DNA of 64,000 bases, from contig NZ_CADIJO010000011.1 of assembly GCF_902859705.1 (NCBI RefSeq), positions 1 through 64,000 on the forward strand. The letters run 5' to 3'. Below, piece after piece: positions 52,300 through 61,846 of the stretch (the first letter of the stretch is position 1; the number at the start of each line of letters is the position of its first letter). This DNA is from Achromobacter deleyi. GTDB lineage: Bacteria > Pseudomonadota > Gammaproteobacteria > Burkholderiales > Burkholderiaceae_B. The notes under the pieces were generated by a model. The model worked only from the letters and a program-made list of their open reading frames with translations. It was not told the origin of the DNA and did not search any database. The position numbers were made by a program, and so were the translations under genes.

Positions 52300-52992
52300 T
52301 CAGGCCTTCGAGATGTCGTGGTTGTCGCCGGCGCCGCTCCAGTAGCCCGGCACAGTCAGGCGCTTTTCAGAGCGGCGGAACAGATAGGCCAGGATGCTGC
52401 ACAGCGCGAAGTAGATGACGCCGACCATGGTGTAGACCGTCAGCGCCTGGAACGTCGCGCCGGCCAGCATTTCACCGGCGCGCATCAGTTCATACACACT
52501 GATCACCGCCACCAGCGACGTCTCTTTGATGAGCACCAGCGCGTAGTTGCCCAGTGCCGGGAAGATCGTGCGCAGCGCCTGCGGCAGCACGATGCGTTGC
52601 AGCCGCTGGCCACGGCGCAGGCCCAGCGCGCGCGCGGCCTCGTACTGGCCCGTATCCACCGACTGGATGCCGCTGCGGAACAGCTCGGCCAGATAGGCGC
52701 CGAAGTTCAGCGTCAGCCCCAGCACGCCGGCCACGAAGCCGTTGATCACCACGCCCATTTCCGGCAGGCCGTAGTAGATGTAGAACAGCTGCAACAAGAG
52801 CGGCGTGCCGCGGATGATGTCGATATACAGGCGCGCGGCGCGGCTCAGCGCCCGATGCCGCGACAGGCGGCACAGGCAGACGACCAGGCCCAGCGCCACC
52901 GCCAGGAATGCCGAACAGAAAAACAGCGCCAGGGTCCAGACCGTGCCCTCGGCCAAGGGGGTCAGGTACATGCGCAGGGTAGCGAGATCCAA
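52300..52992 (-). CDS. Polar amino acid-type ABC importer permease
   Basis: 230-residue permease with about five transmembrane segments. It has the HisM/GlnP signature [18 protein letters not shown] near 61-78 and the EAA loop [25 protein letters not shown] near 118-142 (in parts). It starts at TTG 52992, which has AAGGAG at good spacing; the first ATG would remove seven residues. Works with the adjacent binding protein and ATPase. Confidence 0.92.
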   Translation of the reverse strand: MDLATLRMYLTPLAEGTVWTLALFFCSAFLAVALGLVVCLCRLSRHRALSRAARLYIDIIRGTPLLLQLFYIYYGLPEMGVVINGFVAGVLGLTLNFGAYLAELFRSGIQSVDTGQYEAARALGLRRGQRLQRIVLPQALRTIFPALGNYALVLIKETSLVAVISVYELMRAGEMLAGATFQALTVYTMVGVIYFALCSILAYLFRRSEKRLTVPGYWSGAGDNHDISKA

Positions 52993-53022
52993 GTCGTGCT
53001 CCTTATCCGTGCCGCGGGGGCC

Positions 53023-53814
53023 TTATTTGCTGAGCAGGTCCGACACGCCCCACTTCTGCCCGATGGCGGCCAGTTCGCCGTTGCGCTTCATCTCGGCCAG
53101 CGCGGCGTTCACGGCCTCGAGCAGCGCGGCGTTGCCCTTCTGCACGGCCATGCCGACCTGCCACTTGCGCTGCGGCTGGTAGCCGGTGTCCAGCTTCACG
53201 CCCGGAATGTTCTTGGTCTTGATCTGGTAGATGATGCTGGGCGGATCGACGATGCCAAGGTCGATGCGGCCGGCGCGCACGTCGGCCAGCAGCGTCGAAT
53301 AGTCCTGGTAGGTCGACACCTTGGTGCCGGGCATGTCCTTGATCATGTTGAACTGCACCGAGTCCACCAGCACGCCGACCTTCTGGCCCTGCATGTCTTC
53401 GAACTTGCCGTAGCGCCGGGTGGCCTTGTCGCTGACCACGATGCCCTCGCCCCACTCGTACACCGGCGCCGAGAAGTCGATGGCGCGGGCGCGTTCCTCG
53501 GTGATGAACAGCGGCGCGGACATGACGTCGGCGCGACCCGAGGTCAGCGTCGGGATCAGGCCCGAGAACGGCACGTCGGCCAGCTTGTCGGCCACGCCCA
53601 GGTGCTTGGCCACGGCGGCGGCCACGTCCACCATGATGCCTTCCAGGCGGTTCGACTGCGGGTTCTTGAAGCCGTGAGGCGGCGCGGACGCGGTGGTGAC
53701 CACGTTGAGCGTCTTGTCGGCGCGCACTTCGTCCAGCGTGCGCGCCGCAACGGCGCCGGCCTGGGACAGCAGCGCGGCCGAGACCAGGCCGAGCAGGATG
53801 GATTTGAGTTTCAT
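53023..53814 (-). CDS. Polar amino acid-type ABC importer binding protein
   Basis: 263-residue periplasmic SBP_bac_3 protein. Signal peptide MKLKSILLGLVSAALLSQAG ending near AVAA. Core motifs LNVVTTASAPPHGFKN, EGIMVDVAAAVAKHLGV and DVMSAPLFITEERARAIDFSAP follow. The ligand is probably a guanidino or basic compound, given the ureohydrolase upstream; this is inference. Confidence 0.9.
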   Translation of the reverse strand: MKLKSILLGLVSAALLSQAGAVAARTLDEVRADKTLNVVTTASAPPHGFKNPQSNRLEGIMVDVAAAVAKHLGVADKLADVPFSGLIPTLTSGRADVMSAPLFITEERARAIDFSAPVYEWGEGIVVSDKATRRYGKFEDMQGQKVGVLVDSVQFNMIKDMPGTKVSTYQDYSTLLADVRAGRIDLGIVDPPSIIYQIKTKNIPGVKLDTGYQPQRKWQVGMAVQKGNAALLEAVNAALAEMKRNGELAAIGQKWGVSDLLSK

Positions 53815-53853
53815 GGAATTCCCCTTGTATGAATGAATGCCGCGGGCGCCGTG

Positions 53854-54807
53854 TCAGGCCGGACGCCCTTCTGGGTACTGCCGTACCGCCACCGCCGCCA
53901 GCGCGCAGAATTCCTGCATGACGGTAGCGGCCAGGAAAGCCGTGGCGCCTTGCACGTCCTGCGGCGGCGACACGGTGTTCACGTCGAAGGCCACGAAGTT
54001 CATGCCGGCCAGCTGGCGCAGCAGGGCCAGCCCTTCCTTGGGCGACAGGCCGCCCCACTCCGGCGTGCACACGCCCGGCGCGCACGACGGATCGAAGATG
54101 TCCATGTCGAAGCACAGGTACACCGGCCGCTGGCCGATGCGCTGCTTGATGTCGTCCAGCGCGCCCTTCTGGTCCGCGTCGAACTCGTCGTACGGCACGA
54201 TCGTGTAGCCGACCTCGCGGCCGAATTCCAGCACGCCCGGCATGAAGGAACTGCCGCGCGTGCCCACATGGAAGCTGCGCTGCACGTCCAGCAGGCCCTC
54301 TTCGGCGGCGCGGGTGAAGGTGGTGGCCGTGTTGTAGCCAGGAATCGGATAGGTATCGGTGTGCGAATCGAAATGCAGCACCACGAAGTCCGGGTGGCGC
54401 CGCGCCACGGCGCGCAGTTGCGGCAGCGTCACCGCGCCGTCGCCGCCCATCGAGATGGGAATCGCGCCGGCATCCAGGATGGCGCCGATGCCCGCTTCGA
54501 TCAGCGGATACGACGCATCCGGGTCGCCCGGATGGCAGGCCACGTTGCCCACATCGATGGCGCGCAGGAATTCCGGCGGGTTGTCGATGCCATGCCGGCG
54601 GAAGATGTCCACCGGCCGCAGCAACCGCGACTGCTCGCGGATGGCGTCCGGCCCCTGGCGCGACCCGACGCGGAACGGATGCGTGCCGCAATCGAACGGA
54701 ATGCCCACGACGCAGGCGCGGGCCTCGCCGGTGCCGGCAAGGCGGGCCGACGGCAGGCCCATGAATCCCGAGGCGGGGTGAAAACAGACTTCGGCGGACG
54801 GCTGCAC
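53854..54807 (-). CDS. Agmatinase/arginase-family ureohydrolase
   Basis: 317-residue ureohydrolase that would release urea from a guanidino compound. The binuclear metal motifs are LHFDSHTDTY (FDxHxD, near 148-157) and CFDMDIFDPSCAPG (near 230-243). The first motif reads SMGGDGAVTLP near 125-135, where the His of the usual GGDH is Gly. One metal ligand is therefore missing, so substrate or metal use may differ from SpeB. It starts at GTG 54807 after AGGGAG. First gene of the importer operon; an IclR gene lies upstream on the same strand. Confidence 0.88.
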   Translation of the reverse strand: MQPSAEVCFHPASGFMGLPSARLAGTGEARACVVGIPFDCGTHPFRVGSRQGPDAIREQSRLLRPVDIFRRHGIDNPPEFLRAIDVGNVACHPGDPDASYPLIEAGIGAILDAGAIPISMGGDGAVTLPQLRAVARRHPDFVVLHFDSHTDTYPIPGYNTATTFTRAAEEGLLDVQRSFHVGTRGSSFMPGVLEFGREVGYTIVPYDEFDADQKGALDDIKQRIGQRPVYLCFDMDIFDPSCAPGVCTPEWGGLSPKEGLALLRQLAGMNFVAFDVNTVSPPQDVQGATAFLAATVMQEFCALAAVAVRQYPEGRPA

Positions 54808-54864
54808 AGCGCGGCTCCCTGGCGGCGGCCGCTCGCGGCTAGGTCGCGGACGGCTGCAAGTTTA

Positions 54865-54901
54865 GATTCAATCGAATCGCTGTGCGATACGATCGTGTCA
54901 A
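54865..54901 (-). promoter_or_regulatory. Candidate promoter and palindrome before the ureohydrolase gene
   Basis: On the minus strand TTGACA (54896-54901), 17 bp, then GATTCG (54873-54878), a weak -10. The palindrome GATTC-AATC-GAATC (54865-54878) overlaps that -10. It is a possible operator for the neighbouring IclR-family regulator. Confidence 0.4.
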
Positions 54902-55056
54902 AACTAGAGTAACGCGCACACAAGCAGGCCGCCAATTAGGGTGTTCCCCTGAATGGCGGTCGCAATACTTGACTTATTTAGTATGAATTCAGGCCGCGAT
55001 GGCACGCCTGTGGTGCACCGCTGGCGCACCCGACCGTCGCCTGCCGGAAAACTGCG

Positions 55057-55923
55057 TCAGGCCTCGTCGCCCGCAGACGGCATGGCGTCGCGCAGCGAAC
55101 CGCCGGGCGGCTCCAGTTCGTAGAAGGGATGCGAGCGCCCCAGCGTGCGCGACGCGCTGATGGCGTGCGCGGTTTCCACCACCTGGGGGCCGAACACGGC
55201 CTGCGCCTGCTCGAACGACCAGCGGCTGGAAGGCACCGACACATTGACCGCGCCCAGCGGCGTGCCGCCCGCGTCCAGCACGGCAGCGCTGACCGTGATG
55301 TCGCCGGGGTAGAACTCGCCGTTGGACCGGGCAAACCCGTGGCGGCGCGCGAAGTCCAGTTCGGCCAGCAGCGCATCCAGGTCCGTGATCGTGGCGGCGG
55401 TGTACGACTTGCGCTCGCCGCGTTCCAGCAGCCCGCGCGCCACCGCCGGGTCCAGCCGCGCCAGCACGGCGCGGCCCGCTGCCGTGCAATACAGCGGCAG
55501 GCGCATGCCGACCGGCATGTTGACGAACATTTCCTTGTGGGTGGCAAAGCGCGCCACGTAGACCATGTCCAGCCCGTCGGGCTCGGCCAGGCTGCAGGTT
55601 TCCTGGCAGTTGCGGTTCAGCGTGTGCAGGAACGGGTTGCCGCCCAGCACCAGCGGGCTGGTCTGCACATACTTCATGCCCAGTTCAAGCGACCAGGGGC
55701 CCAGCGAAAACTTCTTGCTGGCCGGGTCCTTGCGCAGATAGCCCAGCGTCCAGAGCGTATGGGCAAAGCGCTGCACCGAGCTTTTGCTCAGGCCCGTGGC
55801 CTCGGCCAGTTCGGGCAGCGTCATCGCCGGCCGGCCTTCGCTGAAGGCCCTGAGCACGGAAACGCCACGCGCCAGCGCGGCGATGAACAGGGGGGAATCC
55901 TCGGCAGGTCGGGGTTGCGTCAT
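55057..55923 (-). CDS. IclR-family transcriptional regulator
   Basis: 288-residue regulator. The N-terminal winged HTH is FIAALARGVSVLRAFSEGRPAMTLPELAEATGLSKSSVQRFAHTL over about 12-57. The IclR effector domain runs from about 100 onwards (FLHTLNRNCQETCSLAEPDG, RLPLYCTAAGRAVLARLDP). The ATG at 55923 is used. It lies upstream of the ureohydrolase operon on the same strand, separated by 249 bp with its own promoter-like sequence, so it is the most likely regulator of that operon. Confidence 0.92.
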   Translation of the reverse strand: MTQPRPAEDSPLFIAALARGVSVLRAFSEGRPAMTLPELAEATGLSKSSVQRFAHTLWTLGYLRKDPASKKFSLGPWSLELGMKYVQTSPLVLGGNPFLHTLNRNCQETCSLAEPDGLDMVYVARFATHKEMFVNMPVGMRLPLYCTAAGRAVLARLDPAVARGLLERGERKSYTAATITDLDALLAELDFARRHGFARSNGEFYPGDITVSAAVLDAGGTPLGAVNVSVPSSRWSFEQAQAVFGPQVVETAHAISASRTLGRSHPFYELEPPGGSLRDAMPSAGDEA

Positions 55924-56037
55924 GGCGCGCGGTGCGTCCGGTGGAAAAGCGCATAGCGTACCGCATAATGGTTCGACCATATCGCATGGCGATGCCCATT
56001 AACATCCAGGCTGCGACGCAGGCCACGCGCATCGTCC

Positions 56038-56066
56038 AAAAAAAACGGCCCGCGAACGGGCCGTTT
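56038..56066 (-). terminator. Rho-independent terminator
   Basis: AAACGGCCCG / CGGGCCGTTT is a 10-bp stem with a CGAA loop and an A8 run on the left, i.e. T8 for minus-strand transcripts. It lies 16 bp beyond the stop of the amino acid binding protein gene. Confidence 0.88.
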
Positions 56067-56082
56067 GCTCATGCCGCCGCGT

Positions 56083-57105
56083 TCAGCGGATCGGCCACGG
56101 GTACATGGCGCCGCCCTTGCTCCACAGCGCGTTGGTGCCGCGTTGCAGGCCCAGCTTGCTGTCCTTGCCGACGTTGCGCTCGAACACTTCGCTGTAGTTG
56201 CCCACGGCCTTGATGGCGTTGTAGGCCCACTTTTCGTCCAGGCCCATGTTCTTGCCGGCGCCCGGCGTCACGCCCAGGATGCGCGAGACATTGGGGTTGT
56301 TGCTCTTGAGCATTTCGTCCACGTTCTTCTGCGTGATGCCGTATTCCTCGGCTTCCAGCAGCGCGAACAGGGTCCAGCGCACGATGCCCAACCAGTTCTC
56401 GTCGCCCTGGCGCACCATGGGGCCCAGCGGTTCCTTCGAGAAGCGTTCCGGCAGGATCTCGTAGTCGTCCGGCTTGGCGACCTGGGTGGCGCGCACGGCG
56501 GCCAATTGCGAGGCGTCGTCGGTGAAGGCGTCGCAGCGACCCGATTCGAACGCGCGCACGACTTCGGTGACCTTGTCGATCACGACCGGCTTGAATTCGA
56601 TGTTGTTGGCACGGAACCAGTCGGCCAGGTTGAGCTCGGTGGTGGTGCCCGGCTGCACGCAGACGGTGGCGCCGTTCAGTTCCTTGGCGCTTTTCACGCC
56701 CAGCTTCTTGTTCACCAGGATGCCCTGGCCGTCGTAGAAGCTGGCGGCCACGGCCGACAGGCCCAGCGAGGTGTCGCGGGTCTGGGTCAGCGTGACGGTG
56801 CGCAGCAGCACGTCGACTTCGCCCGATTGCAGCGCGGTGAAGCGTTGCTGGGTCGACAGCGCCGTGCCCTTGAATTTGGTCGGATCACCGAACACCGCGG
56901 CAGCCACGGCGCGGCAGATGTCCACGTCCATGCCTTCCCATTCGCCCTTGCTGTTGGTGGCCGAGAAACCGGACACGCCGTCAGTCAGGCCGCATTGCAC
57001 ATAGCCCTTTTTCTTCACTGCATCCAGCGTGGGGCCGGCCACCGCTGCCTGGGATACGCAAGCCAGGGCCAGGGCGCCGGCAGCAAACGAGATCAACCGC
57101 TTCAT
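56083..57105 (-). CDS. General L-amino acid-type ABC importer binding protein (AapJ-like)
   Basis: 340-residue periplasmic protein. Signal peptide MKRLISFAAGALALACVSQA ending near AVAG. The AapJ/BztA-type core follows: TLDAVKKKGYVQCGLTDGVSGFSATNSKGEWEGMDVDICRAVAAAVFGD in parts, DVLLRTVTLTQTRDTSLGLS, and GRCDAFTDDASQLAAVR. No permease or ATPase gene adjoins it here, so it is either an orphan or its partners are elsewhere. The terminator follows directly. Confidence 0.9.
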   Translation of the reverse strand: MKRLISFAAGALALACVSQAAVAGPTLDAVKKKGYVQCGLTDGVSGFSATNSKGEWEGMDVDICRAVAAAVFGDPTKFKGTALSTQQRFTALQSGEVDVLLRTVTLTQTRDTSLGLSAVAASFYDGQGILVNKKLGVKSAKELNGATVCVQPGTTTELNLADWFRANNIEFKPVVIDKVTEVVRAFESGRCDAFTDDASQLAAVRATQVAKPDDYEILPERFSKEPLGPMVRQGDENWLGIVRWTLFALLEAEEYGITQKNVDEMLKSNNPNVSRILGVTPGAGKNMGLDEKWAYNAIKAVGNYSEVFERNVGKDSKLGLQRGTNALWSKGGAMYPWPIR

Positions 57106-57459
57106 TATTGCTTCTCCTGAATTAGATGCCCGCGCCGGCCTGTAGGCCCGCTGCGGCTGAAACCGAGCCCATGCTTTGCGGGCCGGCCGCCAGATTACGC
57201 GATGTCCACGGCGTGAACAACGCGCACAGGCCTAGTGGAAACCCCAGGTGAAAGTGTCCTGGAAACCTAGGTGAAGTCCGATCACCGAACTTTATCCGCA
57301 CCCCTCCCCCCCAGCGGCCTCTCCCCTGCGTGCCATACTTTTTTCGCGCCTTGTCCGAAAGGCGGCGCGATCGACATTCCCACAAAAAACCGGCCGCGCC
57401 ATTCAAAAAAACCTCGGGCGCGCGCTGGCTCAAGGCCGACTCATGGAGGAGACAAATCC
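57106..57459. other. Divergent intergenic region with paired direct repeats
   Basis: No gene was found. TGGAAACCCCAGGTGAAAGT (57236-57255) and TGGAAACCTAGGTGAAGT (57260-57277) are near-direct repeats spaced 24 bp apart, likely binding sites for a regulator of the downstream Bug/CoA-transferase/IclR operon. A C-rich stretch follows at 57300-57312. The leader ends in GGAGGAGACAAATCC before the ATG at 57460. Confidence 0.6.
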
Positions 57460-58479
57460 ATGGCACAAGCAAGGAAAACGCAGCCCCGCCACCTTGCGGC
57501 AGGACATCGCCGCCACGCCCTCAAGACCCTGCTCTGCGCCACGCTGGCCGCCTGCGGCCTGGCCACGGCCAGCGCGCAGGCCGCCGACGACTGGCCCAGC
57601 AAACCCATCAAGGTGATCGTGCCCTACACACCGGGCGGGTCCACCGACATCGTCACGCGCATCGTGATGGAAAAGCTCGGCCCGCGCCTGAAGCAGACCA
57701 TCATTGTCGAGAACCGGCCGGGCGCCAACAGCAGCGTGGGCGCGGGCATCGCCGCCAAGGCCGACCCCGACGGCTACACCTTCCTGTCCATCCTGCCCGC
57801 GTTCATCATCAACTTCCACCTGTACAAGCTGCCCTACAAGCCCGACGACCTGACGCCGGTGGCGCAGATGGCCGACCTGCCGCTGTTCCTGTTCGTCTCG
57901 CAGGACCTGCCCGTGAACAGCGTGGCCGAACTGGTGGCCTATGCCCGCAAGCATCCGGACAAGCTCACCTATGCCTCCAGCGGCAACGGGTCCAGCGCGC
58001 ACCTGACCGGCGCCGACTTCGCCCTGCAGAACAAGCTCACCATGACGCACGTGGCCTACAAGGGCAGCGCACCGATCCTGACCGACCTGCTGGGCGGGCG
58101 GGTGTCGATGGTGTTCGACCCCATCCTGGTGCCGATGCAATACGTGAAGCAGAACCGCCTGAAGGCGCTGGGCTTCACCGGCAAGGCGCGCTGGCCCACC
58201 GAACCGGCCATTCCCACCATGGAAGAAGCCGGCATGCCGGGCTTTGTCACCGGGTCCTGGGCGGGCCTGATGGCGCCGGCCAACACACCCAAGCCCATCA
58301 TCGACCGCATGGCGCGCGAGATCAGCGAAATCGTGCAAGAGCCCGACGTACGGCAGAAATTCCTGGACGCCGGCTTCTTTCCCGCCAGCGGCACCAGCGA
58401 CCAGTTCGCCCAGCTGATGAAGCAGGACTCGGCGCGCTACGCCGACATCATCAAGCAGGCGCACATCACACTGGATTGA
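57460..58479 (+). CDS. Bug-family periplasmic binding protein
   Basis: 339-residue solute-binding protein. The signal region is long (RRHALKTLLCATLAACGLATASAQAA, in parts), with a preceding basic tail. The mature protein starts DDWPSKPIKVIVPYTPGGSTDIVTR and has TIIVENRPGANSSVGAGIAAKADPDGYT in parts, and LTYASSGNGSSAHLTGADF. It is first gene of a four-gene unit with a CoA-transferase and an IclR regulator, suggesting uptake of the acid that the transferase activates. The RBS is excellent. Confidence 0.92.
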   Translation: MAQARKTQPRHLAAGHRRHALKTLLCATLAACGLATASAQAADDWPSKPIKVIVPYTPGGSTDIVTRIVMEKLGPRLKQTIIVENRPGANSSVGAGIAAKADPDGYTFLSILPAFIINFHLYKLPYKPDDLTPVAQMADLPLFLFVSQDLPVNSVAELVAYARKHPDKLTYASSGNGSSAHLTGADFALQNKLTMTHVAYKGSAPILTDLLGGRVSMVFDPILVPMQYVKQNRLKALGFTGKARWPTEPAIPTMEEAGMPGFVTGSWAGLMAPANTPKPIIDRMAREISEIVQEPDVRQKFLDAGFFPASGTSDQFAQLMKQDSARYADIIKQAHITLD

Positions 58480-58550
58480 ACCGCCCCCCCGCGGCGACGC
58501 ATCCGCGGGGCGCGCCGGCAACTCGCGCCCCGCCCGACCCGAAGGCAACC

Positions 58551-59231
58551 ATGATCGACAAGTTCATCGACACTCCCCACGCCGCGGTGGCCGGCATCCA
58601 TGACGGCGCCACCGTGCTGGTCAGCGGCTTCGGCGGCGCCGGCATGCCTACCGAACTGCTGCACGCCCTGATCGACCAGGGCGCGCGCGAGCTTACCGTG
58701 GTGAGCAACAACGCCGGCAACCGCGAAACCGGCCTGGCGGCGCTCATCAAGGCCGGCCGCGTGCGCAAGGTGATCTGCTCGTTTCCCAAGGCCTCGCATT
58801 CGTGGGTATTCGACGACCTGTACCGCCAGGGCAGGATCGAACTCGAATGCGTGCCGCAAGGCACCATCGCCGAACGGCTGCGCGCCGCGGGCGCCGGGCT
58901 GGGCGGCTTCTTCACGCCCACGGCCTACGGCACCGACCTGGCCGCCGGCAAGGAAACCCGCATCATCGACGGCCGCGGCTACGTGTTCGAGACGCCGCTG
59001 CACGGCGACTTCGCGCTGGTCAAGGCCGACCAGGCCGACCGCTGGGGCAACCTCACCTACCGCAAAAGCGCGCGCAACTTCGGCCCCATCATGTGCATGG
59101 CCGCCAAGACCACCATCGTCCAGGTGCGCGCCAAGGCCGCGCTGGGCGAACTCTCGCCCGAAGCCGTGGTGACGCCCGGCATCTTCGTCACGCGCGTCAC
59201 CGAAGTGGCCGACGCCGCCTTTTCCAGCTAG
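58551..59231 (+). CDS. 3-oxoacid/3-oxoadipate CoA-transferase subunit A
   Basis: 226-residue family I CoA-transferase alpha subunit. It has the glycine-rich VSGFGGAGMPTELLHALIDQG near 24-44, VSNNAGNRETGLAALIKAGRVRKVICSFP in parts, and GGFFTPTAYGTDLA. It is closest in style to PcaI, which moves CoA from succinyl-CoA to 3-oxoadipate. Since no pca genes adjoin it, the substrate may be another 3-oxo acid. Subunit B follows after 25 bp. Confidence 0.92.
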   Translation: MIDKFIDTPHAAVAGIHDGATVLVSGFGGAGMPTELLHALIDQGARELTVVSNNAGNRETGLAALIKAGRVRKVICSFPKASHSWVFDDLYRQGRIELECVPQGTIAERLRAAGAGLGGFFTPTAYGTDLAAGKETRIIDGRGYVFETPLHGDFALVKADQADRWGNLTYRKSARNFGPIMCMAAKTTIVQVRAKAALGELSPEAVVTPGIFVTRVTEVADAAFSS

Positions 59232-59256
59232 GCCCAGCAACTTCAAGGAACCCGCA

Positions 59257-59897
<641 letters not shown>

Positions 59898-59898
<1 letters not shown>

Positions 59899-60725
59899 TG
59901 CTGCCCAACCTTCCCCCGCCCGGCTATGCCGCGCCGCTGGCCCCCGAAGACCACCCCGACCAGTTGCGGGGCGATCCCGACTACATGCTGACGCTGGCGC
60001 GCGGCCTGCACGTGATCCGCGCGTTCGGCACGCGGCGCCATCCGCAGACCGCCGCCGAACTGGCGCGCCGCGCCGACCTGCCGCGCGCGGTGGTGCAGCG
60101 CTGCCTGCACACGCTGATTCTGCTGGGCATCGCCGAGCAGCACGGCCGCCAATACGTGCTGACTCCGCGCATCCTGGGCCTGGGCTACGCCTACTTCTCG
60201 TCGACGCCGTTCGTGTCGCTGGCCCAGCCGGTGCTGGAAGAACTCAGCGCCACCGTCAACGAGACCTGCGCGCTGGCCATCATGGAGGGCCACGAGATGC
60301 TGTACCTGGCGCGCTCCGAGGTGAACCGGCTGCTGGCCACGTCAATGGGGCTGGGCAGCCGCTTGCCCGCCTATTGCACGTCCATCGGGCGGGTGCTGCT
60401 GGCGCAATTGTCCGAGCCGGCGCTGGCGCGCTACTTCGCCGCCGTCGACCTGCAACCCTATACGGAATTCACGCTGGTTACCGAAGCGCGGCTGCGCGCC
60501 GAGCTGGAACGCATCCGCGAGCAGGACTACGCGGTAGTCGACCAGGAACTCGAACTGAACGTGCGCGCGATCTCGGTGCCGGTGCGCTCGGCCAGCGGCA
60601 AGGCCTGCGGCGCGGTGAACGTCAGCGTGAAGGCGGCGCGGGTGCCGTTGGAACGGCTGACCGGCGAATTCCTGACGCCGATGCGGCAGGCGGTGGAACG
60701 GATCGGGGAATTCCTGGCGGCGTGA
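59898..60725 (+). CDS. IclR-family regulator (PcaR/PobR-like)
   Basis: 275-residue regulator. The HTH region is LARGLHVIRAFGTRRHPQTAAELARRADLPRAVVQRCLHTL, in parts, over about 33-75. The IclR effector domain follows with LEELSATVNETCALAIMEGHEMLYLARSE and RLPAYCTSIGRVLLAQL, in parts. The style matches the PcaR/PobR subgroup that controls aromatic acid operons. It overlaps the CoA-transferase subunit B gene, so it is autoregulated with the operon. The two TGGAAACC repeats at 57236-57277 are candidate targets. Confidence 0.92.
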
Positions 60726-60727
60726 AA

Positions 60728-60802
60728 GACAGACCTTACAGGTCCAAGGCGTGAAGGACGGACCTTACAGGTCCGCGTGGAAAAGACAGACCTTACAGGT
60801 CC
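60728..60802. repeat. Three copies of an 18-bp dyad repeat between convergent genes
   Basis: GACAGACCTTACAGGTCC at 60728-60745 and 60785-60802, and GACGGACCTTACAGGTCC at 60757-60774, are spaced 29 and 28 bp apart. Each contains GGACCTGTAAGGTCC-type symmetry. The third copy contains the stop codon of the threonylcarbamoyl-AMP synthase gene, and the first begins three bases after the IclR stop codon. Confidence 0.9.
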
Positions 60803-61842
60803 GTCGTGTCCAGCGTGAACGCCGCCGCCGCGCGGCCGATGCGGTCGTTGACCGCGTGCCAGTCGTCGTTGGCAGGCGGGGCCTGCACGATGATGCGCGC
60901 AAAGCCCTGGCCGTCCAGGTCGCGCAGCAGCGCATACAGCGCCTGGGCGTAGCGCGCCGGGTCCGCCGGCACCTGCTGCCATTGAATTCGGGCATCCAGG
61001 CCCGCAGGCGGCGGCGCATACGCTACCACCACCACCTTGCCTGCCGGCAGGCCGCGGCCTTGCAGCACGGCCTGCAAGCGCGCATCGGAGGCCAGTTCCA
61101 GCGCGGTGCGCGGCGCGTAATGCGCCTTCAGCGTACCCGAGGCGCGCGGGGCCGCGGCGTCCGGCGCGAACACCTGCACGCCCAGCACCGCTTCGATCTG
61201 CGCGGCGCTGATGTGCCCCGGGCGCAGCAGCACCGGACCCGCGCCGCGATCCAGCCGCGACAGGTCCAGGATGGTGGATTCGATGCCGACCTCGGACGCG
61301 CCGCCTTCCAGCACCGGCATGCCCGCGGCGACCTCGTCGGGGAATTCGTTCTTCACATGGTCGGCGCGGGTCGGCGAGACCTGGCCGAACTTGTTGGCCG
61401 ACGGTGCGGCCACGCCGCCCTGCCCGTTCGGCTTGCCGGCTGCGAACGCCGCCAGCAGTGCCTGCGCCACCGGATGCGAGGGGCAGCGGATGCCGATGCT
61501 GTCCTGGCCGCCGCTGACCGTGTCGGCGATGTGCGGCGCGCGCTTGAGGATCAGCGTCAGCGGACCGGGCCAGAAGGCGTCGATCAGCAGGCGGGCTTCG
61601 GGCGGCACCTCGGACACCCAGTACGACAGGTCGCCGTGCGGCGCGATGTGCACGATGACAGGGTGGTTCGACGGGCGGCCCTTGGCGGCGTAGATCTTGC
61701 CCACGGCCTGCGGGTTCTCGGCGTCCGCGCCCAGGCCGTAGACGGTCTCGGTGGGAAACGCCGCCAGCTCTCCGTCCAGCAGGCGCTGGGCGGCGGCGGC
61801 GATGTCTTGCGCGCTGGCAGTAAGGGACGGCTGGACAGGCAT
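60793..61842 (-). CDS. L-threonylcarbamoyladenylate synthase (Sua5/YrdC family)
   Basis: 349-residue enzyme making threonylcarbamoyl-AMP for tRNA t6A37. The YrdC domain is LDGELAAFPTETVYGLGADA (near 23-42), KGRPSNHPVIVHI, FWPGPLTLILKR, GIRCPSHPVAQALL and PSANKFGQVSPTRADHV. A Sua5 C-terminal domain follows a linker (GTLKAHYAPRTALEL, then VVVVAYAPPPAG). This is the long Sua5 form. The start ATG is 61842, 4 bp after the purK stop. It is probably co-transcribed with purE and purK. Confidence 0.93.
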   Translation of the reverse strand: MPVQPSLTASAQDIAAAAQRLLDGELAAFPTETVYGLGADAENPQAVGKIYAAKGRPSNHPVIVHIAPHGDLSYWVSEVPPEARLLIDAFWPGPLTLILKRAPHIADTVSGGQDSIGIRCPSHPVAQALLAAFAAGKPNGQGGVAAPSANKFGQVSPTRADHVKNEFPDEVAAGMPVLEGGASEVGIESTILDLSRLDRGAGPVLLRPGHISAAQIEAVLGVQVFAPDAAAPRASGTLKAHYAPRTALELASDARLQAVLQGRGLPAGKVVVVAYAPPPAGLDARIQWQQVPADPARYAQALYALLRDLDGQGFARIIVQAPPANDDWHAVNDRIGRAAAAFTLDTTDL

Positions 61843-61846
61843 GGCG

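Noticed and set aside
60728-60802. CRISPR-like array
   Set aside because: Only three units with 10-11 bp gaps that overlap coding sequence; no cas genes.
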